Assembly (NCBI RefSeq): GCF_030814475.1
Contig: NZ_JAUSVF010000001.1
Coordinates: forward strand, 1,261,001-1,325,000
Origin: Pararhizobium capsulatum DSM 1112
Lineage (GTDB): Bacteria > Pseudomonadota > Alphaproteobacteria > Rhizobiales > Rhizobiaceae
Direction: 5' to 3'
Length of the DNA: 64,000 nucleotides
Under the pieces are notes generated by a model that was given only the letters and a program-made list of their open reading frames with translations, made no database searches and was not told where the DNA came from. Shown here in pieces: positions 36,455 through 44,767 of the stretch (within the stretch, counting starts at the first letter, position 1; every line of letters begins with the position of its first letter). The position numbers and the translations under genes were made by a program.

Positions 36455-36557
36455 TGTGATCAGATCACATAAAGAAAGCGTCGATGTCAATCATAAACGA
36501 TCAAAAATGATCATATTGCGCTGCACAATGAAAATTTATGATCGTACATGATTGACA
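36455..36557. promoter_or_regulatory. divergent rhaD / rhaR promoter region with operator palindromes
   Basis: The gap holds TGTGATCAGATCACA (36455-36469, perfect palindrome about a central A), GATCA-AAAA-TGATC (36499-36512) and two related ATGATC/ATGATT elements (36537-36552). ATGATTGACA occurs once on each strand, facing outward: 36548-36557 on plus and 36485-36494 on minus. Each supplies a consensus TTGACA -35 box for rhaR and rhaD respectively. The GATCA palindromes between them are the best candidates for RhaR sites; the outermost also resembles a CRP site but has a 5-base instead of 6-base spacer. Confidence 0.55.
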
Positions 36558-36599
36558 ATGCGCGGACGTGATGGAAGATAGGCAGCATTGGAGGAGTGA

Positions 36600-37409
36600 A
36601 TGCACGAAAAAGAGCGCCATAGGATCATTCTGTCCGCCGTTCAGGAAAAACCGGTCGTGACCGTGCCTGAGATGGTCGAGTTGACGGATAGTTCCGAAGC
36701 CACGATCCGGCGGGATATTGCTGCTCTGCACGTGCAGAAGAAGCTGCGCCGCGTGCGCGGCGGTGCCGAAGCGCTCAATCCGCCGCAGTTCGTGGGTCTT
36801 GCCGGTCGTCCCTTCAGCGTCAATGAAGGTCTGCATGCCCGCGAAAAGCAGGCAATCGCCCGCGAAGCCGTTGCGCTCTGTCAGGATGGCGAGCCGATCA
36901 TCATCAATGGCGGAACGACCACCTTCCAGATGGTGCACTTTCTGGCGAACCGCCGCATGCAGGTGTTCACCAATTCCTTTCCGATCGCCGAGCATCTGCT
37001 GAAGCACTCGAAGAATACGGTGATGCTGTCCGGCGGCACGATCTACCGCGAGCAGAACATCATCCTAAGCCCCTTCGAAAATGACGTGACGCGCAATTTC
37101 TATGCGCGCCGCATGTTCATGGGCGCGCAGGGCCTCGGCCCTCTCGGGTTGATGGAGGGAGATCCGCTCCTGATCCAGGCGGAGCAGAAGCTGATCGATC
37201 AGGCCGACGAGCTGATCGTGCTCGCCGATTCTTCGAAATTTCACAGGCGGTCGAGCCTCATCCTGTGTGGGCTGAAGCGGATTGCCACTGTGATCACGGA
37301 TTCGAACATCGAGGACAGACATGCCGCGATGCTCGAAAGTGCCGGCGTCAATTTGGTCGTCGCCAATATGAAGTCGGACGCAAAGGAAAACGCTTCCTCG
37401 ACGGCATGA
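36600..37409 (+). CDS. rhaR: DeoR-family regulator of rhamnose genes
   Basis: A 269-residue DeoR-type regulator, as in the Rhizobium leguminosarum rha locus, not the AraC-type RhaR of E. coli. The N-terminal helix-turn-helix reads HEKERHRIILSAVQEKPVVT, then VPEMVELTDSSEATIRRDIA (about 2-41). The sugar-phosphate sensor domain follows (about 85-245), with NGGTTTFQMVHFL (about 102-114) and LADSSKFHRRSSLILC (about 209-224) lining the DeoR effector pocket. It is divergent from rhaDI and upstream of the transport operon, so it probably represses both until a rhamnose phosphate intermediate appears. Confidence 0.93.
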   Translation: MHEKERHRIILSAVQEKPVVTVPEMVELTDSSEATIRRDIAALHVQKKLRRVRGGAEALNPPQFVGLAGRPFSVNEGLHAREKQAIAREAVALCQDGEPIIINGGTTTFQMVHFLANRRMQVFTNSFPIAEHLLKHSKNTVMLSGGTIYREQNIILSPFENDVTRNFYARRMFMGAQGLGPLGLMEGDPLLIQAEQKLIDQADELIVLADSSKFHRRSSLILCGLKRIATVITDSNIEDRHAAMLESAGVNLVVANMKSDAKENASSTA

Positions 37410-37548
37410 GGCCGAAGGGGAAGGGGGGAGTTCAACGGTTGCATTCGACGGCGTTCTCGCCGGAGAGGCAGCCAATGAAATTGAGAAGTTAAGCCGGACA
37501 AGGCGGGCCATAGGGGTTGCGCGCGGCTTTATCGGGAGGAGAACGTCA

Positions 37549-38538
37549 ATGAAATTTCTGAAAACTTTGGCCCTGACCACTGCTCTGGCAGCAACCATGC
37601 TGGCAGCACCGGCAATGGCGCAGGAAAAGATCGCGCTTGTGGTGAAGTCGCTCGGTAACGGCTTCTTCGACGCCGCCGCCAAGGGCGCTGAAAATGCAGC
37701 CAAGGAAATCGGCGGCATCGAAGTGATCTACACCGGCCCGACCTCGGCAACCGCTGAAGGCCAGATTGAGATCATCAACTCGCTGATCGCCCAGAACGTC
37801 AACGCAATCGCCATTTCGTCGAACGACCCGGACGCGCTCGTTCCGGTTCTGAAGAAGGCCATGGATCGCGGCATCAAGGTCATCTCCTGGGATTCCGGCG
37901 TTGCCGCTGAAGGTCGCCAGCTACACCTGAACCCGTCCGATACCAACCTGATCGGCGAAACCATCATCAAGCTCGCTGCTGACTACCTGCCGGAAGGCGG
38001 CGACGTTGCCATCCTGTCGGCTTCCTCCACGGCAACCAACCAGAACGCCTGGATCGACGCTGCCAAGAAGATCCTTCCGGAGAAGTTCCCGAAGATCAAT
38101 CTGGTTTCGGTCGTCTATGGTGACGATGACTCGGTCAAGAGCACCAATGAAGCCAAGGGCCTGATCTCGTCCTTCCCGAACCTCAAGGCAATCATCGCTC
38201 CGACCACCGTCGGCGTTGTTGCTGCTGCCCAGGTCGTGACCGATAGCAACCTGATCGGCAAGGTCAACGTCACCGGTCTTGCTCTGCCGTCCGAGTTCAA
38301 GCAGTTCATCGACAACGGCTCCTCGCAGGCTGTTGCTCTCTGGAACCCGATCGACCTCGGCTACTCCGCTGTCTACCTCAGCCACCAGCTGATCGGTGGC
38401 ACCGAAGCCAAGCCGGGCGCGAAGTTCTCGATCGGCAAGGTCGGTGAAATCACCCTCGACGACACGAACTCGGCCGCCATGGCTGCCCCGTTCACGTTCG
38501 ACAAGTCGAACATTGAGGAATTCTCGAAGATCTACTAA
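37549..38538 (+). CDS. rhaS: rhamnose ABC transporter substrate-binding protein
   Basis: A 329-residue periplasmic sugar-binding protein of the RbsB type. The signal peptide MKFLKTLALTTALAATMLAA ends at about residue 24 (PAMA-QE). The mature protein begins EKIALVVKSLGNGFFDAAAK and continues with INSLIAQNVNAIAISSNDPD (about 78-97). It binds L-rhamnose and delivers it to the RhaTPQ importer. Its codons are the most biased towards C/G-ending preferred ones in the operon, in line with high expression. A strong hairpin follows its stop codon and may set the protein at higher level than the downstream components. The 139-base gap before it (37410-37548) shows no clear motif. Confidence 0.95.
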   Translation: MKFLKTLALTTALAATMLAAPAMAQEKIALVVKSLGNGFFDAAAKGAENAAKEIGGIEVIYTGPTSATAEGQIEIINSLIAQNVNAIAISSNDPDALVPVLKKAMDRGIKVISWDSGVAAEGRQLHLNPSDTNLIGETIIKLAADYLPEGGDVAILSASSTATNQNAWIDAAKKILPEKFPKINLVSVVYGDDDSVKSTNEAKGLISSFPNLKAIIAPTTVGVVAAAQVVTDSNLIGKVNVTGLALPSEFKQFIDNGSSQAVALWNPIDLGYSAVYLSHQLIGGTEAKPGAKFSIGKVGEITLDDTNSAAMAAPFTFDKSNIEEFSKIY

Positions 38539-38549
38539 TCCGCTCATAA

Positions 38550-38581
38550 ATCTGGCCGGCGGCTGATGTCGCCGGCCAGAT
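38550..38581 (+). terminator. intra-operon hairpin between rhaS and rhaT
   Basis: ATCTGGCCGGC (38550-38560) and GCCGGCCAGAT (38571-38581) form a perfect 11-base stem with a 10-base loop, 11 bases after the rhaS stop. There is no T-tract, so it more likely stabilises the rhaS transcript end or acts as a partial terminator than stops transcription fully. Confidence 0.65.
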
Positions 38582-38662
38582 CCGCGGAAGCGGTCTACGG
38601 ACTGTTTTGGCGCCCCGGCTTTTCGGGCGATTGCCGTAACCGATTGAAACGAAGCTGATCCA

Positions 38663-40210
38663 ATGACATTGCCTCAACGCAAGCCCGAGAGCATGCCTGT
38701 TTCTTCGACGCCGAAGATCACGCTGTCCGGCATCACCAAGACCTTCCCCGGTGTACGCGCCCTGCACAAGGTCGCGCTCGAGCTTTATCCCGGCCAGGTA
38801 ACAGCCGTGATTGGTGAGAACGGCGCCGGTAAGTCCACGCTGGTCAAGACCATGACCGGTATCTACCAGCCCGACGAAGGCGAGATCCGCATCAACGGCG
38901 AGCTGGTGACGCTTTCCTCTCCGCATGCCGCCTTCAAGCTTGGCATCACCGCGATCCATCAGGAAACGGTGCTTTTCGACGAGCTGAGCGTCGCGGAAAA
39001 TATCTATCTCGGCCATGCGCTGAAGACCCGGTTCAAGACGCTCGACTGGGCCGCCATGCGCGAGAAGTCGAGTAAACTCCTGAAGGAGATCGGCGCCGGC
39101 CATATCGCGCCGGATACCCGCCTAAAGGACCTGAGCATCGCCAACAAGCATCTCGTCGCAGTCGCCCGAGCGCTGTCGATCGATGCCGATGTGGTGATCA
39201 TGGACGAGCCGACGGCGGCCCTCTCCTACAAGGAGATTCAGGACCTGTTCGAGCTGATGGAGCTCCTGAAGAAGAGCGGCAAGGCGATCCTGTTCATCTC
39301 CCACAAGTTCGACGAAATCTACCGTATCGCTGACCGCTACACCGTGTTCCGCGATGGTGAGATGGTTGGCAGCGGTCTGATCGCTGATACCAATCAGGAT
39401 ACGATCGTCCGCATGATGGTCGGCCGCTCGGTCGATCAGGTTTTCCCGAAACAGGAAACCACGCTCGGTGAAAATGTGCTGACCGTTTCCGGCTATTGCC
39501 ACCCGACCGAATTCGCAGACATCAACTTTTCGCTGCGCAAGGGCGAGATCCTCGGCTTCTACGGCCTCGTCGGTGCCGGCCGCAGCGAGTTGATGCAAGC
39601 TCTTATCGGCATCACCAAGCCTTCCAAGGGCGCGGTAAAAATCGGCGAGGATATCGCCGTCATCCGCAGCCCGGCGGCAGCGATCGAGAACGGTATCGTC
39701 TACGTGCCCGAAGAGCGTGGCAAGCAGGGCGTCGTCGTCGATATGCCGATTGTCCAGAACATCTCGCTTCCTTCGCTGCGCCGCACGTCCAAGAACGGCT
39801 TCCTGCGCCTGGCCGAGGAATTTGCGCTGGCGCGTGAATATGCGACCCGCCTCGATCTGCGCGCCGCCTCGCTCAGCCAGAATGCCGGCACGCTTTCCGG
39901 CGGCAACCAGCAGAAGGTGGTCATTGCCAAGTGGCTCGCCACCAAACCGCGCGTCATCATTCTCGACGAACCGACCAAGGGTATCGACATCGGCTCCAAG
40001 GCGGCCGTTCACGCCTTCATGAGCGAGCTTGCCGCCCAGGGCCTCGCCGTCATCATGGTTTCGTCCGAACTGCCCGAAGTGATGGGAATGAGCGATCGTA
40101 TCGTCGTCATGCGCGAAGGCCGCATCGCTACTACCATTGAAAAGAACGACGGCTTTGATGCGGAAGCACTCGTCCGCGCCGCTGCCGGCATTGGGGAGAA
40201 AGCGGCATGA
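38663..40210 (+). CDS. rhaT: rhamnose ABC transporter ATP-binding protein
   Basis: A 515-residue sugar importer ATPase with two fused ABC domains, as in RbsA/MglA. Domain 1: Walker A GENGAGKST (about 52-60), signature LSIANKHLVAVARAL (about 158-172), Walker B VVIMDEPTAAL (about 177-187). Domain 2 has a degenerate Walker A, GLVGAGRSELMQAL (about 301-314), the sugar-importer motif VPEERGKQG (about 347-355), signature LSGGNQQKVVIAKWLA (about 412-427) and Walker B VIILDEPTKGIDIG. Residues 1-10 precede an alternative ATG at 38693. This RhaT is an ABC ATPase, not the proton symporter called RhaT in E. coli. The next gene overlaps it by four bases. Confidence 0.94.
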   Translation: MTLPQRKPESMPVSSTPKITLSGITKTFPGVRALHKVALELYPGQVTAVIGENGAGKSTLVKTMTGIYQPDEGEIRINGELVTLSSPHAAFKLGITAIHQETVLFDELSVAENIYLGHALKTRFKTLDWAAMREKSSKLLKEIGAGHIAPDTRLKDLSIANKHLVAVARALSIDADVVIMDEPTAALSYKEIQDLFELMELLKKSGKAILFISHKFDEIYRIADRYTVFRDGEMVGSGLIADTNQDTIVRMMVGRSVDQVFPKQETTLGENVLTVSGYCHPTEFADINFSLRKGEILGFYGLVGAGRSELMQALIGITKPSKGAVKIGEDIAVIRSPAAAIENGIVYVPEERGKQGVVVDMPIVQNISLPSLRRTSKNGFLRLAEEFALAREYATRLDLRAASLSQNAGTLSGGNQQKVVIAKWLATKPRVIILDEPTKGIDIGSKAAVHAFMSELAAQGLAVIMVSSELPEVMGMSDRIVVMREGRIATTIEKNDGFDAEALVRAAAGIGEKAA

Positions 40211-41187
40211 AAACCGTCATCCTGTCCCGCGAATTCTGGCTGGCCGCCATTGTCGCGGTCATGGTCATCGCAACCAATCTTCGCGCTCCGGGCTTTGCAG
40301 CACCGGACAAGCTCGCCGGCATCTTCAACGACACGGCGATGCTGATGATCCTGGCGCTCGGCCAGATGTCGGTCATCCTGACGCGCTCGATCGACCTTTC
40401 CATGGCCTCCAACCTGGCCTTGACCGGCATGATCGTGGCGCTGATCAATGCCGCCTTCCCGGGCATTCCGATCCCGGCGCTGATGCTCTTTGCCTGTCTG
40501 TGCGGCCTCGTTCTTGGCGCTTTCAACGGTATCCTGATCTGGCTCCTGAACATCCCGGCTATCGTCGTGACGCTGGGTACGCTCACCATCTATCGCGGCA
40601 TCATCTTCCTGATTGCCGGTGGGCAGTGGGTGAACGCCGACAAGCTGAGCCCGGCCTTCGTGCAATACACTCGCATCGAATTCCTCGGCCTACCGGCCTT
40701 GTCCTGGTATGCGATCGTCGTGGCCGTGGCTTTCTTCATCCTGATGACCCGCACCTCGCTCGGCCGCGCCATCTATGCTGTCGGCGTCAACCCGACGGCG
40801 TCCGTCTACGCCGGCATCGACGTCGGCCGTACCAAGTTCGCGACCTTCCTGATCTCCGGCCTGCTCTCAGGCTTCTGCGGCTACCTCTGGGTATCCCGCT
40901 ACGTCATCGGTTCTGTCGAAGTCGCCAAGGGTTATGAGCTTACCATCATCGCGGCCTGCGTGATCGGCGGCATCTCCATCGCGGGCGGCGTCGGCACGGT
41001 GGCCGGCGCGCTGCTCGGCGCCCTGTTCCTCGGCGTCATCAACTCGGCGCTGCCGGTCATCAACGTCTCGCCCTTCTGGCAGATGGCGATTTCCGGAGCC
41101 GCCATCATCCTGGCCGTCGTCCTCAACGCCCGTGGCGAAAAGCGCGGCAGCCGGCTTATTCTTCGCGAAGCAGAGGCCACGTCATGA
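40207..41187 (+). CDS. rhaP: rhamnose ABC transporter permease
   Basis: A 326-residue inner-membrane permease of the RbsC/BPD_transp_2 family with about nine or ten hydrophobic segments. Visible parts: MLMILALGQMSVILTRSIDL (about 46-65), the family motif SMASNLALTGMIVALI, IPAIVVTLGTLTIYRG (about 117-132) and GGISIAGGVGTVAGALLGAL (about 256-275). Its ATG overlaps the rhaT stop by four bases, and it overlaps the following permease by four bases. It forms the heterodimeric channel with RhaQ. Confidence 0.93.
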   Translation: MKTVILSREFWLAAIVAVMVIATNLRAPGFAAPDKLAGIFNDTAMLMILALGQMSVILTRSIDLSMASNLALTGMIVALINAAFPGIPIPALMLFACLCGLVLGAFNGILIWLLNIPAIVVTLGTLTIYRGIIFLIAGGQWVNADKLSPAFVQYTRIEFLGLPALSWYAIVVAVAFFILMTRTSLGRAIYAVGVNPTASVYAGIDVGRTKFATFLISGLLSGFCGYLWVSRYVIGSVEVAKGYELTIIAACVIGGISIAGGVGTVAGALLGALFLGVINSALPVINVSPFWQMAISGAAIILAVVLNARGEKRGSRLILREAEATS

Positions 41188-42188
41188 CCGACATAACGCA
41201 TGAAGCGCGCCATATTCCCGATCGCCTCGAAAGCCCGTTGCGCGGAGCCGTCTTCTCCTGGCCGACGCTGCTCTTGATCGTCGGGGTCGTGCTGTTCATC
41301 GTCAACTCGCTGGCCTCGCCCTACTTCCTGTCGCCGTGGTCGCTGTCGGATGCGACCTTCAACTTCACGGAAAAGGCGATCATCGCGCTCGCCATGGCGC
41401 TGCTGATCATCGCCGGTGAAATCGATCTGTCGGTCGCCTCGATCATCGCGCTCGCCTCGACGGCGATGGGCGTTGCCCTGCAGTTCGGCGTCGGCGTGCC
41501 GGGTCTTGTGACGATCGGCATCCTGACCGGCCTCATCTGTGGCGTCTTCAACGGCTTTCTCGTGACCGGTCTCGGACTGCCGTCGATCGTCGTGACCATC
41601 GGTACGATGAGCTTCTTCCGCGGCATCTCCTATATCGTGCTGGGTGATCAGGCCTTCAAAGGCTATCCTGCAGGCTTCGACTATTTCGGCCAGGGCTATG
41701 TCTGGTGGGTCGTTTCCTTCGAATTCACGCTCTTCCTGGTCTTTGCACTTCTTTATTATGTGCTGCTGCACCACACGAACTTCGGTCGCCAGGTTTTCAC
41801 CATAGGTAACAATCCTGTCGCGGCGCGCTTTTCCGGCGTCAGGGTCGAGCGGGTCAAGTTCATCCTGTTCTGCCTCACCGGCCTGATGTCCGGCATCGCG
41901 GCGGTTCTGCTGACCTCACGCCTTGCCTCCACCCGCCCGTCGATTGCGGTCGGCTGGGAGCTGGAAGTGGTGACCATGGTGGTTCTTGGCGGCGTCTCGA
42001 TCCTTGGCGGTTCCGGCACAATCCAGGGCGTCGTCATCGCCGCCTTCATCATGGGCCTCGTGACCTTCGGTCTTGGTCTTCTGAACGTGCCCGGCATCGT
42101 CATGTCGATCTTCATCGGAGCGCTTCTGATCTGCGTCATCGCGCTGCCCATCCTGTGGGCACGCATGCGCCGTCGCGCGGCGCGCTAG
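41184..42188 (+). CDS. rhaQ: rhamnose ABC transporter permease, second subunit
   Basis: A 334-residue permease of the same family as its neighbour. Segments include [20 protein letters not shown] (about 29-48), the motif [20 protein letters not shown] (about 73-92), [20 protein letters not shown] (about 131-150) and [20 protein letters not shown] (about 268-287). It starts in a four-base overlap with rhaP. Pairing of two distinct permeases with one double ATPase is typical of rhizobial rhamnose importers. Confidence 0.93.
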   Translation: MTDITHEARHIPDRLESPLRGAVFSWPTLLLIVGVVLFIVNSLASPYFLSPWSLSDATFNFTEKAIIALAMALLIIAGEIDLSVASIIALASTAMGVALQFGVGVPGLVTIGILTGLICGVFNGFLVTGLGLPSIVVTIGTMSFFRGISYIVLGDQAFKGYPAGFDYFGQGYVWWVVSFEFTLFLVFALLYYVLLHHTNFGRQVFTIGNNPVAARFSGVRVERVKFILFCLTGLMSGIAAVLLTSRLASTRPSIAVGWELEVVTMVVLGGVSILGGSGTIQGVVIAAFIMGLVTFGLGLLNVPGIVMSIFIGALLICVIALPILWARMRRRAAR

Positions 42189-42199
42189 GAGAAGAGTTC

Positions 42200-42514
42200 A
42201 TGGAAAAATACGCTTTCCGCATGCGCCTCAATCCCGGCATGGCCGAGGAATACAAGGCGCGTCATGACGCGATCTGGCCCGAACTTTCGGCGCTTCTGAC
42301 GGACGCTGGCGTTTCGGACTACTCCATCCATCTGGACGAGGAAACGAACCTGCTTTTCGGCGTGCTCTGGCGTCGTGATGATCACACGATGGCCGACCTG
42401 CCTGATCATCCTGTCATGCAGAAGTGGTGGGTCTATATGGCCGATATCATGGAGACGAAGGCTGATAACGAGCCCGTCGCCATGCCGCTGACCACAGTCT
42501 TCCATATGAGCTGA
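42200..42514 (+). CDS. rhaU: L-rhamnose mutarotase
   Basis: A 104-residue protein of the RhaM/RhaU mutarotase family, which speeds interconversion of the alpha and beta anomers of L-rhamnose. The family start [20 protein letters not shown] (about 2-21) with [12 protein letters not shown], the active-site stretch [18 protein letters not shown] and the C-terminal [16 protein letters not shown] are present. ATG 42200 has AGGAGAAGAG upstream and follows rhaQ by 11 bases. It was found necessary for rhamnose growth in R. leguminosarum (from memory). Confidence 0.94.
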   Translation: MEKYAFRMRLNPGMAEEYKARHDAIWPELSALLTDAGVSDYSIHLDEETNLLFGVLWRRDDHTMADLPDHPVMQKWWVYMADIMETKADNEPVAMPLTTVFHMS

Positions 42515-42518
42515 TCCC

Positions 42519-43901
42519 ATGAAAACCGTCGCCGTCATCGATATCGGCAAGACCAATGCCAAGGTTGCTCTGGTCGATCTTGATCGTTTCGAAGAAATCG
42601 CCGTTCGCAAGACGGCCAATACTGTGTCGACCGACGGTCTCTATCCGCATTTCGATGTCGAGCATCTGTGGAGCTTTATTACCCGCAGTCTCGGAGAGCT
42701 TAATCGCGAGCGTGCAATCGACAGCATCTCCGTCACCACTCACGGTGCGACGGCCGTCCTGCTCGATACCAAGGGTGATCTTGCTCTGCCGCTGCTCGAT
42801 TATGAGCACACAGGCCCTGACGATCTGGCTGCAGATTACGATCGCGTTCGCCCGCCCTTCGCTGAAACCGGTGCCGCCCGCCTGCCGATGGGCCTCAACA
42901 TCGGTGCCCAGATCTACTGGCAGCAGCAGACTTTCCCGGATGCCTTCGCCAGGGTGGCTTCCATCGTCACCTATGCGCAATACTGGTCCTACCGGTTGAG
43001 CGGCGTGCTTTCCTGCGAGTTGACCTCACTCGGTTGCCACACGGATCTCTGGAACCCTTACGCCGCGGATTTCTCGACCATGGTCGATGCCAAGGGCTGG
43101 CGCGACCTGTTTGCGCCTGTGCGGCGGGCAGGGGATGTGCTTGGTGGCCTGACGGAACAGGCGGCAAGCGCTTGCGGATTGCCGGCCGGTCTTCCAATCT
43201 ACTGCGGCATTCACGATTCCAACGCCTCCCTTTTGCCCCATCTCCTAACGCGACCCGCACCGTTTTCGGTCATCTCGACCGGAACCTGGGTGGTACTCCT
43301 GGCGCCGGGAGCGCAAAAGGTCGAACTCGACGAAGCGCGCGACACGCTGATCAACGTCAATGCACTTGGCGATCCCGTGCCATCAGCCCGTTTCATGGGT
43401 GGTCGCGCCTTCTCCCTTTTGATGCCGGAAGGTAACGTGCCGCTGTCCATGGAAACCGAACGCGCCGTTGCTGAGGCACAGTGGATGCTCCTGCCGTCAA
43501 CGCCGGAAGGTTCCGGACCTTATCCACGGCAGAAGGCTGTGTGGACTCGTGACGCAGCCGATCTTGAGGTTGCCGAGCGGCTGGCTGTCGTGTCTTTCCA
43601 TCTCGCTCTGATGACGGCAACCTGCCTCGATCTCATCGGCGCCGCTGGCGACATCGTGGTCGAAGGCCCGTTTGCCGCGAATGCCGCTTATCTGAGGATG
43701 CTGGGGGCGGCGACCGGTCGGCCGGTCGTCATCGGCAGCCAGAGTGCCACCGGCACTAGCCTTGGGGCAGCCTGCCTGGTTGAAGGCGCACGTGCCCAGG
43801 TTCACACGGTCTCATTTGCTGGCGACGTGTCGGAGAGCTACGCGGCCTATGCGGCGGCGTGGAAGGTGCTTGCGGATAAAAGCTTGAGTGAAGAGGTCTG
43901 A
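42519..43901 (+). CDS. rhaK: rhamnulokinase / rhamnose kinase of the FGGY family
   Basis: A 460-residue FGGY-family carbohydrate kinase. Motifs: N-terminal phosphate-binding VAVIDIGKTNAKVALVDLD (about 4-22), STHGATAVLL-type segment (VTTHGATAVLLD, about 76-87), catalytic GIHDSNASLLPHLL (about 233-246) and the adenosine site DIVVEGPFAANAAYLRML (about 379-396). In R. leguminosarum RhaK is required both as kinase and for rhamnose transport through RhaT. It starts four bases after rhaU and ends the operon; no terminator with a T-tract was recognised downstream. Confidence 0.93.
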   Translation: MKTVAVIDIGKTNAKVALVDLDRFEEIAVRKTANTVSTDGLYPHFDVEHLWSFITRSLGELNRERAIDSISVTTHGATAVLLDTKGDLALPLLDYEHTGPDDLAADYDRVRPPFAETGAARLPMGLNIGAQIYWQQQTFPDAFARVASIVTYAQYWSYRLSGVLSCELTSLGCHTDLWNPYAADFSTMVDAKGWRDLFAPVRRAGDVLGGLTEQAASACGLPAGLPIYCGIHDSNASLLPHLLTRPAPFSVISTGTWVVLLAPGAQKVELDEARDTLINVNALGDPVPSARFMGGRAFSLLMPEGNVPLSMETERAVAEAQWMLLPSTPEGSGPYPRQKAVWTRDAADLEVAERLAVVSFHLALMTATCLDLIGAAGDIVVEGPFAANAAYLRMLGAATGRPVVIGSQSATGTSLGAACLVEGARAQVHTVSFAGDVSESYAAYAAAWKVLADKSLSEEV

Positions 43902-44767
43902 TCGTGCAGCGCTGACAGCGCCTGGATCGCCAAGCTTGCAGGGTGATCGCGAACGTATGCGAACAATGTCAGGCAGAGCGCACAGGCCTGCAATGATGCG
44001 CGCGGTATTGGTGGATCGGGCGAAGATCAGCTGCGTCTTGGCTGCAGTGCGAAGTGTCGAACGCTCAGAAAATACGTGTGGTTACGCTGTTGCGGTCTTC
44101 TTCGATGTTCAGAAGAATAGACACTGCTGCCAGTGTCAGGGTGGCGATAAGCGTAGCACTTAGTCCAAGAACAATCATTGCTCATTCCCTTATGCGTCAT
44201 CCTCATGATGCCGCTGCAGTTTGGCCGACTATGCTTGTCTGAGGCTTGCGCCGGCCAGAATAGCGTGTGTTTAACGGGCGCGATGTTCAAGCTCAATTCC
44301 CAAGTCTTGTATGTGAAAACTTGTGGTTTATCGGCCTCTGCGCTTTTTCGGCAACGCCGGCCCGGTTTCATCTGGTCCATTTCGATCGAATTTTAGCGAT
44401 TGCAGATACCGGGTATCAACCGTTAACCTTCAGGCAAGGAATTAACCATAAACATGGTCCTACACGGCGGAGTGGGAGAGTCCACTTTCCGACATGGCAT
44501 GATGCCGTACCGCCGCACCGGTTCCGATCCGGTATGTCCCACCGGATATTCTAAAAGGCATGATGCGGCCCCAGGCCGTGACTGTGTCGCGCTTTTGTCG
44601 CGCCTTGGGCGATGGGCAGACGTGCCGCTTCCTTCAGATGATCAGGTGTTATCCGCAGCCCAGCATATCCGGTCAGCTGGATACGATGCGCTGTGTCGAA
44701 TGGAATTCACGTGGTTTTGCCTGGAAAGCGGTCCGGCTTCTGGCAACCATGCATCGGACCGGGGATA
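43902..44767. other. intergenic region between the rhamnose and chemotaxis operons
   Basis: This is an 866-base gap. It holds one candidate small minus-strand gene (44065-44178). The part from about 44270 to 44480 is AT-richer (for example CAACCGTTAACCTTCAGG and GGAATTAACCATAAACATGG) and probably carries the promoter of the chemotaxis operon. Several short open frames on both strands lack ribosome sites and look like chance. Confidence 0.5.
44065..44178 (-). CDS. possible 37-residue small membrane protein
   Basis: ATG 44178 (minus) opens a 37-codon frame: MIVLGLSATLIATLTLAAVS, then ILLNIEEDRNSVTTRIF. It has one hydrophobic span followed by a charged tail, a sensible topology for a small membrane protein. 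AAGGGAATGAGCA precedes the start, with a usable GGGA. No family is recognised. It lies alone between the rha and che operons. Confidence 0.35.
   Translation of the reverse strand: MIVLGLSATLIATLTLAAVSILLNIEEDRNSVTTRIF

Noticed and set aside
36455..36469. CRP binding site at TGTGATCAGATCACA
   Set aside because: The half-sites are perfect but the spacer is five bases instead of six, and the GATCA core fits the other candidate RhaR sites in the same gap, so it was not called as CRP.
34268..36472. 734-residue open frame antisense to rhaD
   Set aside because: It mirrors the bifunctional rhaD gene codon for codon on the opposite strand, matches no protein pattern and has no ribosome site. High GC makes such antisense frames common.
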